Positions 57,069 to 63,977 are shown, counted from the first letter of the stretch. The stretch: 64,000 nucleotides of DNA from Rhizobium oryzihabitans (GCF_010669145.1 NZ_CP048632.1:3120501-3184500), one strand, 5' to 3'. A program made the numbers and translations. The notes: a model not told the origin generated them from the sequence alone.

Positions 57069-57320
57069 CTAAGCCTCAATCTCGCTCATGGTGACGAGTG
57101 GCTGCGTCTGCTTGAAAGCGGCGCGTAAATCGTCGTGAGAGGCAGGATTTTCTGACCAGATGGCACGAGCGCGGGCCTTTGCCTTTTGCTCTAAATCCCT
57201 TTCAGCGGCCCGCTGATGAGGCGGCATGCTGTAATCCCACCCGGCGCGCGCGTAGCTCATATCGGTGAGGCACTTCTTGAACTCATCGACCAGTTCGTTG
57301 GTGGTGAAAGCTTCGCTCAT
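57069..57320 (-). CDS. Hypothetical prophage protein (83 aa)
   Basis: MSEAFTTNELVDEFKKCLTD MSYARAGWDYSMPPHQRAAE has a helical, charged pattern. ATG 57320 is preferred (GGAG eight bases upstream) to the GTG at 57329. No family recognised. Confidence 0.7.
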   Translation of the reverse strand: MSEAFTTNELVDEFKKCLTDMSYARAGWDYSMPPHQRAAERDLEQKAKARARAIWSENPASHDDLRAAFKQTQPLVTMSEIEA

Positions 57321-57325
57321 AGCCA

Positions 57326-57703
57326 TCACTCCGCCGCTTCCAGACGACCGATGACGGCGCCGTGTACGATGGGGTTGAAGCTGTTGCGCATCGCGTTGTA
57401 GGCGACTTGGACGGACAGATTATCGTCGGCTGCAAGCTCGCGGCGGTCGTCGGTAACTCGCTCGGCCCAAGTGCGGACATCGAACTCGTCGGCAATGCTC
57501 TCACCGACCCGGCGCACCATTTCGTAGCGATCGACGCCGACCACATCGCAGCGCTCGGAAACCGTCTCATCGATCAGCGACTGGATTTCCTCAGCCGTGT
57601 AGAACTTGACCGGCGTCTCCAGCAGGACTGTGTCGCCGTCATTCCAGCGAACGGTGATGAGAAGCATTTCATCTTTGCCGATTGTGTAAGCTGGCTTGGT
57701 CAT
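57326..57703 (-). CDS. Hypothetical prophage protein (125 aa)
   Basis: MTKPAYTIGKDEMLLITVRW NDGDTVLLETP is followed by a charged helical part (RVTDDRRELAADDNL) and AVIGRLEAAE at the end. GAGGATGAGCAA precedes ATG 57703. No function inferred. Confidence 0.72.
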   Translation of the reverse strand: MTKPAYTIGKDEMLLITVRWNDGDTVLLETPVKFYTAEEIQSLIDETVSERCDVVGVDRYEMVRRVGESIADEFDVRTWAERVTDDRRELAADDNLSVQVAYNAMRNSFNPIVHGAVIGRLEAAE

Positions 57704-57729
57704 TTGCTCATCCTCAGTGGTTGATCCGA

Positions 57730-57900
57730 TCAGGCTGCAATGTTCATTCCGCAACGGGCGTTTTCGGCGTATTCAGCGGAAATCCGTTGATGCCGAACCG
57801 CTTTCTCAAGCTGGCCTTCGAGCAGGTAATCGAGCGCCCATTCAGAGTGCATCGCCGCCTCTTCCTGCCAGTATTTTGCGGTTAGCTTTTCGTAGAACAT
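57730..57900 (-). CDS. Small prophage protein (56 aa)
   Basis: MFYEKLTAKYWQEEAAMHSE WALDYLLEGQLEKAVRHQRI. A compact helical protein with a clear ribosome site GAGGATCAGCG before ATG 57900. The phrase CACTGAGGAT-AGC around this site repeats before the gene at 57703. The gene is short and easily missed. Confidence 0.68.
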   Translation of the reverse strand: MFYEKLTAKYWQEEAAMHSEWALDYLLEGQLEKAVRHQRISAEYAENARCGMNIAA

Positions 57901-57934
57901 CGCTGATCCTCAGTGGTTGAGATCGTGTTGGAGA

Positions 57935-58570
57935 TCAGGCGGTGATTTTTTCGAGAGCTTCGCGGAAGCGGGCTTTTTCGGCCTCAAGGAAAGCCTTGTG
58001 CTTGGCTTCGACGCCACGACGAACCTCAGCAATCAGTTCGTTCGTTGCCTTCTCGATCTCGCGCTTGAAGGTCGTTTCCATGCACTTCTCAACGAGGTAC
58101 TGGATGCGGCTCTTTTCGTTGTAGGACGAACGTTCGCTAACCTTACCGTCGCTGCCGACCATTTGCGTCAGATACTGACGACCGGTCAGGCCGAGAAATT
58201 CCCGCATGGTGACAGGGTCAGCATCAGCCTTGCCGTAGGTATATTTTGGGATAAGCGGCTGGTTAATGATTTCGGTCGTGACGGCTTCGAGCGTGGCATC
58301 TGCCTTTGCAGTAACCAGAGAAATCGTCTTGGCCTCTATCTCTTTCGCAAGACGATCATTGCCGAACTTGCCAACGAGCTGCTGGGCTGCGGCCTGAACG
58401 ATCAGCTCTTCCATATCGCGCAGCGTCCACGAAGTCATAGCGACATGAAACTCGATGCCGTTGCCTTCTGCTTCCTTGCGAGCTTCCATGCTGCTGGACA
58501 CGCCTTCGTCGTCATGTTCTGCGCCGAGCAGTTCGTTGACGTTGCCAGTATCCATGATCAGGTTCGTCAT
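57935..58570 (-). CDS. Hypothetical prophage protein, first gene of leftward operon (211 aa)
   Basis: MTNLIMDTGNVNELLGAEHD DEG is followed by FHVAMTSWTLRDMEELIVQA, ADATLEAVTTEIINQPLIPK, a middle part GRQYLTQMVGSDGKVSERSS and a long charged C-terminal helix (VRRGVEAKHKAFLEAEKARF REALEKI). No family identified. ATG 58570 has GGAG nine bases upstream. Its promoter region carries two repressor-type operators. Confidence 0.78.
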   Translation of the reverse strand: MTNLIMDTGNVNELLGAEHDDEGVSSSMEARKEAEGNGIEFHVAMTSWTLRDMEELIVQAAAQQLVGKFGNDRLAKEIEAKTISLVTAKADATLEAVTTEIINQPLIPKYTYGKADADPVTMREFLGLTGRQYLTQMVGSDGKVSERSSYNEKSRIQYLVEKCMETTFKREIEKATNELIAEVRRGVEAKHKAFLEAEKARFREALEKITA

Positions 58571-58649
58571 CCGTCTCATCTCCGGTTCTTGTGGTGGCAG
58601 CGAGATCGGCGGGTGTTGGTGCTTCTTCGTCGCTGCTGTTGGAAATGAA

Positions 58650-58698
58650 TGTGCAATACGCACACTGAGTTGTCAACAGTAAAAGTGCAAAAAGCACA
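58650..58698. promoter_or_regulatory. Leftward promoter with two repressor operators (OL-like)
   Basis: Operators TGTGC-AATAC-GCACA (58650-58664) and AGTGC-AAAAA-GCACA (58684-58698) flank a perfect minus-strand -35 box TTGACA (58671-58676). With a 17-bp spacer the -10 (CACATT) falls inside the first operator. Repressor bound here would block transcription of the leftward genes. Confidence 0.75.
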
Positions 58699-58739
58699 TT
58701 TTGATTGACGGAAACCGAATCGTGGAGTTATGACTGTCG

Positions 58740-59000
58740 CCATGTGATGGGCGACCGGGTGCAATTCCCGAGCTGATGAAGCCCACGGCGCGGGAAGCGA
58801 AAGCTCTTAAGTGTGCTGTCAGAAAATCAGGGCGAGGGTAGCGAATAGCCCCTCTGGCATGTGTCCCATCCCGGCTCCGGCCTTCAGGACTTAGCCATGG
58901 TTTCCCCGCCTCTTGGACTTGGTCCATGGGGTAGGGGGAAGCTATGGCTGGAACCCTCCCTCTCCATCCTTCAAAACCAAAGATTTCAAAGAAAGATAGG
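58740..59000. other. Structured non-coding region
   Basis: No convincing gene on either strand. The strongest fold joins AGCCATGGTTTCCCC (58893-58907) with GGGGGAAGCTATGGCT (58934-58949), with the inner hairpin TGGAC-TTG-GTCCA (58914-58926). Further left, CGGGTGCAATTCCCG can also form a hairpin. It may be a phage regulatory RNA or the leader of the membrane peptide at 59009. Confidence 0.55.
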
Positions 59001-59008
59001 AGAGTTAG

Positions 59009-59083
59009 ATGAGTAGATGGTTCTACGTGGGCGTGGGAATGTTGATCGCGACCGGATGGCTATTCATGGTCGTGCCTGTGTGA
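59009..59083 (+). CDS. 24-residue hydrophobic membrane peptide
   Basis: MSRWFYVGVGMLIATGWLFM VVPV is a single membrane helix with a short basic start. AGGAGAG stands 6 nt before ATG 59009, one of the better ribosome sites in this region. It is on the plus strand while its neighbours are minus. Function unknown; candidates are superinfection exclusion or membrane signalling. Confidence 0.55.
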   Translation: MSRWFYVGVGMLIATGWLFMVVPV

Positions 59084-59093
59084 GCAAAAAGAA

Positions 59094-59109
59094 ACCCGCC
59101 GGAGCGGGT
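59094..59109 (-). terminator. Terminator of the repressor operon
   Basis: Stem ACCCGC/GCGGGT with loop CGGA. On the minus strand it is followed by TTTCTTTTTG, fitting a rho-independent terminator 8 nt after the stop of the gene at 59117. The plus-strand side lacks a T-run. Confidence 0.75.
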
Positions 59110-59116
59110 CTCGTCT

Positions 59117-59410
59117 TCAGGCCGCAGCCTTCTGAACATTGCGCGTGAAGCGATCCCACCGCCGACTTATTTCCGTCGTCTTTCGCTTCGGGATAGGGCG
59201 AGATCGAATTACCCAACCAGGGCGCATCTCTAGGCCACCGACATCAATGGCTGAAATTCTGGCCTCAGGCGGGACAGGCTTTGGGTTCATGTCCTTGTCC
59301 CAAATCTTGAAAGTCCAATCCATCCCGGCGTGTTCAGAATATTCCACACCCATCGGCTGGTTGATCGAATGCAACCTGACGACAAACGGATCTATCTCCT
59401 GTGGTGTCAC
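59117..59410 (-). CDS. Hypothetical protein of the immunity-region cassette (97 aa)
   Basis: MTPQEIDPFVVRLHSINQPM GVEYSEHAGMDWTFKIWDKD. Soluble, no motif recognised. Overlaps the 70-residue gene by 4 nt and ends before a terminator. Confidence 0.75.
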   Translation of the reverse strand: MTPQEIDPFVVRLHSINQPMGVEYSEHAGMDWTFKIWDKDMNPKPVPPEARISAIDVGGLEMRPGWVIRSRPIPKRKTTEISRRWDRFTRNVQKAAA

Positions 59411-59619
59411 GGATGCATTATAGGCCTTGAAAAGCTGCTTAGAGATTTCAAGCGGCCCTTGAGGTCAAAAAAATCAGTTACCAGCACCAGAACGTGCCGG
59501 CCTTCTTCCTTGTCGAAGGCCCAAAAGAGCGCGTGAGCGTCAAGGCCCAAGTTGTCGAGCGACGACGCGAACTCTTTACCGGCATCTAAAAATCGTTCTT
59601 CAAGCTCTGGCGTAGCCAT
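59407..59619 (-). CDS. Hypothetical protein of the immunity-region cassette (70 aa)
   Basis: MATPELEERFLDAGKEFASS LDNLGLDAHALFWAFDKEEG RHVLVLVTDFFDLKGRLKSL. A small alpha/beta protein with no family recognised. It overlaps the HEPN-like gene by 34 nt, so the two are tightly coupled. It could be a partner or antidote of that protein, but this is only a guess from position. Confidence 0.7.
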   Translation of the reverse strand: MATPELEERFLDAGKEFASSLDNLGLDAHALFWAFDKEEGRHVLVLVTDFFDLKGRLKSLSSFSRPIMHP

Positions 59620-60011
59620 GTCACCACTCCATCATCACCAAATGCGGATTCTACCATGGATTTTGCCACTCTTCGCGGCATTGGCTTAGGATCGTATCCT
59701 TGGTTTCTATTCCACTGTAACACAACATGCCAACATGGCGCATTAGCGTCTGTCGTTTTTATTTTGATGCCCGCTTTGTCCTTCAAAACACGGAGATTAT
59801 GGCCGTAAAGCTCGGGCCTATCGGTTTTGTCTGGCCACCTGTTGAAACGCTCAACCTGCCAGATGTAGGCCTTTAACGCGCACTCAACTGCCAAACCAGC
59901 GTGGAAGAACGCTTGCGAAGCAGCTTCCTTGCTGTCCACCATCGCATTTGCAGTAAGCTCGTGCTGACGGCACAGCTTGAGCCAGTCATCTATTGACTTT
60001 GGCTCGTTCAC
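59586..60011 (-). CDS. HEPN-like domain protein (141 aa)
   Basis: The helix pair AASQAFFHAGLAVECALKAY IWQ and the following RPELYGHNLRVLKDKAG have the pattern of HEPN domains (Ala-rich helix with E..LKA, then Y.H.L). The spacing Arg-x5-His in RPELYGH meets the Rx4-6H rule of HEPN ribonucleases. HEPN proteins are frequent in toxin-antitoxin and anti-phage systems. Family assignment is by eye and moderate. Confidence 0.6.
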   Translation of the reverse strand: MNEPKSIDDWLKLCRQHELTANAMVDSKEAASQAFFHAGLAVECALKAYIWQVERFNRWPDKTDRPELYGHNLRVLKDKAGIKIKTTDANAPCWHVVLQWNRNQGYDPKPMPRRVAKSMVESAFGDDGVVTWLRQSLKNDF

Positions 60012-60202
60012 TGCTTCTTCACCTCGTCCCGTTTCATCCGCTCAAGCTCGTCTGTGCCCAAGGCTGCCTCCAGCACTGCATCCACCTCCGGCAAGAAGCT
60101 CTCCCACATCGGCCTATCATTGAACTTCGTGTTTTCCGGCACGTCGCTAAGGCGGCAAAGGGCGCGCGCTGCTCGTTCGCGGGGAGGCTGGGGGCGCTTC
60201 AT
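60008..60202 (-). CDS. Hypothetical protein (64 aa) behind the repressor
   Basis: MKRPQPPRERAARALCRLSD VPENTKFNDRPMWESFLPEV DAVLEAAL resembles small phage proteins that follow repressors in rhizobial prophages. 4-nt overlaps on both sides, so it is co-translated with the repressor and the HEPN-like gene. Confidence 0.72.
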   Translation of the reverse strand: MKRPQPPRERAARALCRLSDVPENTKFNDRPMWESFLPEVDAVLEAALGTDELERMKRDEVKKQ

Positions 60203-60906
60203 GGCTTCCTCAATATCCAGAGAACCTTTCCGATTACACGGATGCTTTCGCCAAGGTTCTTCTCGTTGAGAATGATTGGCTCTTGATGGGCTGGATCAGT
60301 GCTTTCTGGCCATAGCTCAAAGCCGGAAGCGGCCTGACGAACACGCTTTGCTGTTCGCTCAATCATCTGCCCCTCGAATCGGCTTCTTTCCACAACGACC
60401 AGATCGTCCGGCATGATGTCGACACGCGCCATGATGACGTTGAGGCAGACGAGCCGATCGCCATGGGCGGCAATCTTGTTCAGGCAGTTTCCCTCAATCT
60501 TGAGAGCAAATTGCCACTCGACAGGATATCCGCCCACGCTCGGTACGAATTCCTCGTCTTCATATCCGAAGTCCATATCGTCAACGCTCATCCAGCTATT
60601 CGCGGCCACCTTTCCGGAAACTTTGACGGATCCAATGGGCGTTGAAACTGGAACAAGCTCCTCACTCTCCACTTTGCCTTTGGGACCGGCCCCCTCGCCA
60701 GTCAGTAGCCAGCCCTCACTGACACGGTACGCCTTTGCGTAACGAGCTGCCGCGCGCGTTATACCTCTGGTGCCGTTTTCATGCTGAGCATAGCTGTCGT
60801 ACTTCCAGCCGAAATAGTTCGCGGCGGCTTTCGCCTCCTTAAACCCTCTCGCAATTCTGGCTTCTTCGAGCCGTTTTGCAGGCTCTGGGCGATCATCAAA
60901 TGTCAT
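60199..60906 (-). CDS. Prophage repressor, S24/LexA-like, with degenerate catalytic site
   Basis: 235 residues. The N-terminal helix-turn-helix is AKRLEEARIARGFKEAKAAA NYFGWKYDSYAQHENGTRGI. The C-terminal S24-type domain has WQFALKIEGNCLNKIAAHGD RLVCLN and the Lys segment MIERTAKRVR. Where family members have GDSM, this has GNCL, so the catalytic Ser is Cys; the usual Ala-Gly cleavage pair appears as AAN in GKVAANSW. It may not cleave itself in response to DNA damage. ATG 60906 overlaps the operator region. Confidence 0.87.
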   Translation of the reverse strand: MTFDDRPEPAKRLEEARIARGFKEAKAAANYFGWKYDSYAQHENGTRGITRAAARYAKAYRVSEGWLLTGEGAGPKGKVESEELVPVSTPIGSVKVSGKVAANSWMSVDDMDFGYEDEEFVPSVGGYPVEWQFALKIEGNCLNKIAAHGDRLVCLNVIMARVDIMPDDLVVVERSRFEGQMIERTAKRVRQAASGFELWPESTDPAHQEPIILNEKNLGESIRVIGKVLWILRKP

Positions 60907-60908
60907 GA

Positions 60909-60970
60909 TGTGCAAAAAGCACGAAATTGGTGTGCGTTTCGACTTGACGAAGCGGTGTGCGTTATGCACA
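60909..60970. promoter_or_regulatory. Repressor/cro operators and rightward promoter (OR-like)
   Basis: Operators TGTGC-AAAAA-GCACG (60909-60923) and TGTGC-GTTAT-GCACA (60956-60970), with a half-site TGTGC at 60931. A plus-strand -35 TTGACG lies at 60944-60949, and CATAAT (60969-60974) can serve as -10 with a 19-bp spacer. The transcription start would then fall close to the cro-like ATG at 60981. Confidence 0.72.
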
Positions 60971-60980
60971 TAATGCCCCC

Positions 60981-61202
60981 ATGGAAAACGAACTCGACAT
61001 CAAAGCCCTGCGGCAGAGCATCAACTGGAAACAGGACCGTCTTGCGCGTTTCCTGGGAGTTGATCGCTCCAGCGTTGCCCACATGGAAAATGGCCGTCCC
61101 GTTCGCGGGCCGGTGAAGCGCCTCCTCGAAACATTGGCTGCATCGGCCAAAGTTGGGAACGCCGACGCCCTGTGCCCGGAGATGAGCGAGGCGGCGGAAT
61201 GA
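60981..61202 (+). CDS. Cro-like HTH protein
   Basis: A 73-residue protein with a XRE-type helix-turn-helix: IKALRQSINWKQDRLARFLG VDRSSVAHMENGRPVRGPVK. By position, divergent from the repressor and first gene of the rightward operon, it should play the Cro role. ATG 60981 has no ribosome site before it (CCCCC), which suggests a leaderless message. Overlaps the next gene by 4 nt. Confidence 0.88.
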   Translation: MENELDIKALRQSINWKQDRLARFLGVDRSSVAHMENGRPVRGPVKRLLETLAASAKVGNADALCPEMSEAAE

Positions 61203-61855
61203 ACATGCTGCCATCCACGATCACCCCTTCGAGCGCCAAACTTCCGGCCAGTTACGAGAACGCGAAAACGGCTTTGGCCAACTGCGTTTCGCTCGATGAA
61301 TGCATGACTTGGGGCGACAAGATGGAGGCGCTGGCTTCCTACGCCAAGCAGTCCAAAGACGACGAACTGATGAAGATGGCCACCCGCATCCGGGATCGCG
61401 CCATTCGTCGGGCAGGTGAATTGCTCAAGCAAATAGACGGTACTGGGAATAACCAGCATGGTGTGGGCACCCATACCAACCTCTCGCAAAGAGAAGTCGC
61501 TGAACAAGCTGGGATGTCTAAGCACCAGCAGGTGCAAGCAGTCCGTGTCGCCAATGTCCCAGCCGAAGATTTTGAACGTCAGGTCGAAAGCGAGAAGCCG
61601 CCGACCGTGACCAAGCTCGCGCAGCAAGGCACTAAGCCAGCGCCTAGAGCAGTTGTCGATCTCAAGGGCCGCGATCCCGGCGAGTTCAATCGCTCCCTGC
61701 ATTTCGTTGCTGAGTTCGAAGATTACCAGCGCGCAATCGAGAAGATCGACATCGAAGCCATTCTCCCCGGCCTTGTCGAAACAGAGCGCGCACGAGTGCG
61801 GAAGGCAATCGCGGCAATTGATGCCGTTCACGACCGTATCATCACAAGGATCTGA
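61199..61855 (+). CDS. Conserved phage protein of rhizobial prophages (218 aa)
   Basis: KLPASYENAKTALANCVSLD ECMTWGDKMEALASYAKQSK and MATRIRDRAIRRAGELLKQI, SQREVAEQAGMSKHQQVQAV RVANVPAEDFERQVESEKPP TVTKLAQQG form a pattern I know from uncharacterised proteins in rhizobial phage early regions. It has a ParB-like or HTH flavour (QREVAEQAGMSKHQ). Role unknown. ATG 61199 overlaps the cro-like stop codon. Confidence 0.8.
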   Translation: MNMLPSTITPSSAKLPASYENAKTALANCVSLDECMTWGDKMEALASYAKQSKDDELMKMATRIRDRAIRRAGELLKQIDGTGNNQHGVGTHTNLSQREVAEQAGMSKHQQVQAVRVANVPAEDFERQVESEKPPTVTKLAQQGTKPAPRAVVDLKGRDPGEFNRSLHFVAEFEDYQRAIEKIDIEAILPGLVETERARVRKAIAAIDAVHDRIITRI

Positions 61856-61858
61856 CCA

Positions 61859-62290
61859 ATGGATGAGGCAAAAGTAGCCACTGAAATGCATGAGATGATG
61901 GATGAGAAGCTTGACGCTGGCGTGATCGCTCTGCCGAGCCACATCGTCGCTAAAATGCTCGACAAGCGTCAAGCCATTCTCGGTGATGATGCCGAGTTCT
62001 ATCGTGTTCACACGTTTGACCGGCTGATGCAGATTGCAAAGCGTGTTGTCGGAAAATTCCGTGCCGACGACGAGACTACATCGCAACTGCTGCTCCCCGG
62101 CTTCCAGCACCTCTGCAAGGCATACCCAATGATGCGGGACGGCGAAGTCGCCATCGTTCCAGTCACCCTTTGCACGGATGAAGAGCTTCTGTCGCGCGCC
62201 AATCAGCTTGACGAGATGGCCAAGGGTTGCCGCGCTCATGCTCGCGAAATCCGGCAATACATTTCGGCGCGGGGGCGAGAAGCAGCATGA
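61859..62290 (+). CDS. Hypothetical prophage protein (143 aa)
   Basis: MDEAKVATEMHEMMDEKLDA is followed by DDETTSQLLLPGFQHLCKAY and a helical end (EMAKGCRAHAREIRQYISAR). It starts 3 nt after the previous stop and overlaps the next gene by 4 nt. No family recognised. Confidence 0.78.
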   Translation: MDEAKVATEMHEMMDEKLDAGVIALPSHIVAKMLDKRQAILGDDAEFYRVHTFDRLMQIAKRVVGKFRADDETTSQLLLPGFQHLCKAYPMMRDGEVAIVPVTLCTDEELLSRANQLDEMAKGCRAHAREIRQYISARGREAA

Positions 62291-63057
62291 ACTGGAACCA
62301 CGACATATCCGAAGCCCCACGCGACGGCACCCACGTCATTCTGGCCATGCCGAACAAGACGACTCTGCGTTCCTACTGGTGCGAGCCGAAACATGAGCCG
62401 GCGCACTGGTGCATGCTGAGCCATAAGAACGAGCCGGTCGCGTTCATGTTGTGGCCCGAACACCCGTTCGCAGAAACCCAGCGCCAGCAGGGTACGGACG
62501 GCGGCGAAATCGCTGTCGCCTACATCCAGCTCGACAAAGGCAAGGTTGCCGTCGTGGATGCGGCAGATGCCGAAGTTCTGTCTGGTTCGACCTGGTTTGC
62601 TGTCGAACGCGGCAAGACTTTCTATGCTGCTCGTTCTCCACTTGGGAAAATGGAGTACATGCACCGCGTTATAATCGGAGCTTCTGATGATCAGTTGGTT
62701 GATCACGAAAACCGCGATGGTCTTGATAATAGACGAGCGAATATTCGGATATCGACAGCTGGCGAAAACGCTGCGAATGCTGACCTTAGATCGGATAACA
62801 CTTCCGGCTTTAAAGGCGTCTATGCAAGCGGGAACCGATGGACGGCGCGCATTAAGGTAGATGGGAAAAAAGTCTATCTCGGGTCTTTCGATACCGCGCA
62901 GCAAGCCGCTGATGCCTACGACAACGCCGCCATAGAAGCTTTCGGTGAATTCGCGCTCCTTAATCGTACCATTCAGGCCCGACTGGCGAACGCCGCTGGC
63001 GTTGAACCGTCGCCGTCCGATCATTTCATTCTCGAAGATGTTGGAGGCGGTGCATGA
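62287..63057 (+). CDS. DUF551-like phage protein with inserted HNH-AP2 homing endonuclease
   Basis: 256 residues. Residues 1-60 read MNWNHDISEAPRDGTHVILA and WCEPKHEPAHWCML, like phage DUF551-type proteins. From about residue 75 a homing endonuclease follows: EYMHRVIIGASDDQLVDHEN RDGLDNRRANIRI is the HNH_3 core, and SGFKGVYASGNRWTARIKVD, GKKVYLGSFDTAQQAADAYD is an AP2 DNA-binding domain. The last 20 residues (EPSPSDHFILEDVGGGA) again look like the host protein. The centre is more AT-rich than the flanks, which supports insertion. Confidence 0.86.
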   Translation: MNWNHDISEAPRDGTHVILAMPNKTTLRSYWCEPKHEPAHWCMLSHKNEPVAFMLWPEHPFAETQRQQGTDGGEIAVAYIQLDKGKVAVVDAADAEVLSGSTWFAVERGKTFYAARSPLGKMEYMHRVIIGASDDQLVDHENRDGLDNRRANIRISTAGENAANADLRSDNTSGFKGVYASGNRWTARIKVDGKKVYLGSFDTAQQAADAYDNAAIEAFGEFALLNRTIQARLANAAGVEPSPSDHFILEDVGGGA

Positions 63058-63374
63058 TGGACACTTCACTCCAAGCCCCAAACCGTCACATCCACGACCG
63101 CACGGAAATCAACGCGATGACTGATGCTTGGATCGCCAAGAACGGCGAGCCTTGGAAGTTCGAACGCGGGTTCTGCACCGACCTGGATTACCTCAAGCAC
63201 CTCATGGCCGGTTACGGATACACCGTGACTTACCACGGCCGGCGGTTCTTCTCGATGGAGAAGGCTGGGTTCCGTGGTGTTCCCAAGCGCATCAGCCACG
63301 AGCAGCTTTTTGAGCGGATTGACGCGGTTCTGGTCAAGAACGGCAAGCAGCCTTTCGGATGGAGGAAAGCATGA
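63054..63374 (+). CDS. Hypothetical prophage protein (106 aa)
   Basis: HDRTEINAMTDAWIAKNGEP WKFERGFCTDLDYLKHLMAG YGYTVTYHGRRFFSMEKAGF. Small alpha/beta protein of unknown role, coupled by 4-nt overlaps to both neighbours. Confidence 0.78.
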   Translation: MMDTSLQAPNRHIHDRTEINAMTDAWIAKNGEPWKFERGFCTDLDYLKHLMAGYGYTVTYHGRRFFSMEKAGFRGVPKRISHEQLFERIDAVLVKNGKQPFGWRKA

Positions 63375-63538
63375 CCTCCGCCCGTATCGAAGCCGCCACC
63401 CAATCGCGCCGCGCATCATTCCGCCAGCCGATCCTATGCCGTCATTGCTACGAGCCGATGTCGATTGCTGAGCAGATCGAGTGCTTTTGCGACAAGTGCC
63501 ACAACAAGCCAACAGCCGAAGTTCAGAAGGGGAATTGA
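63371..63538 (+). CDS. Small zinc-ribbon-like prophage protein (55 aa)
   Basis: CRHCYEPMSIAEQIECFCDK CHNKP carries two CxxC pairs, so one zinc site is likely. GGAGGAAAGC precedes ATG 63371. The end lies 2 nt before the next ATG. Confidence 0.72.
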   Translation: MTSARIEAATQSRRASFRQPILCRHCYEPMSIAEQIECFCDKCHNKPTAEVQKGN

Positions 63539-63540
63539 TC

Positions 63541-63861
63541 ATGGAATGCAGTTTCACGGTTGGGCAGAAGGTTGTTTTGGCGAGAGCGTTCGGCTCCTCG
63601 TCTCTCTATCGAGCTGCAGAAGACGACGTGACCCTGCCTGTCAAAGGTGTGGTCTACACGATCCGTGAGTTCGATGACCAGAGAAGCGCGGGCTTCGGAC
63701 TGGCCTTGAGACTCAACGAAATTACGAACGTTCCTCATTATTCGAATGGTCTGGAGCCTTCCTTCACGGTCTCGCTCTTTGAGCCCGTGGTCGAGCGCAA
63801 GACCGATATCTCCGTCTTCAAGGCGATGCTGAACCCGTCGAAAGAGCAGGTGTCCGCATGA
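63541..63861 (+). CDS. Hypothetical prophage protein (106 aa)
   Basis: MECSFTVGQKVVLARAFGSS and VVYTIREFDDQRSAGFGLAL suggest a small beta-barrel (SH3-like) fold, ending FEPVVERKTDISVFKAMLNP. ATG 63541 follows GAAGGGGAATTGATC. Unknown role. Confidence 0.75.
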   Translation: MECSFTVGQKVVLARAFGSSSLYRAAEDDVTLPVKGVVYTIREFDDQRSAGFGLALRLNEITNVPHYSNGLEPSFTVSLFEPVVERKTDISVFKAMLNPSKEQVSA

Positions 63862-63977
63862 CACCGATATTCTCTCCCATCGAGCAACAGTTCCTCGTCT
63901 ATGCGGCATGGTTCTTCTCGGCATTCATCGTGTCTGCGGTACTGGCGCACCTGGCTATATCGAGGCCGCGCAAATGA
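63858..63977 (+). CDS. Small membrane protein of the prophage (39 aa)
   Basis: MTPIFSPIEQQFLVYAAWFF SAFIVSAVLAHLAISRPRK has one hydrophobic helix and a basic end. 4-nt overlaps on both sides support translation. Function unknown. Confidence 0.65.
   Translation: MTPIFSPIEQQFLVYAAWFFSAFIVSAVLAHLAISRPRK

Noticed and set aside
58673..58927. 84-residue minus-strand open frame in the structured region
   Set aside because: No ribosome site, unusual composition, and it includes the operator and the -35 box; the stretch is better read as non-coding.
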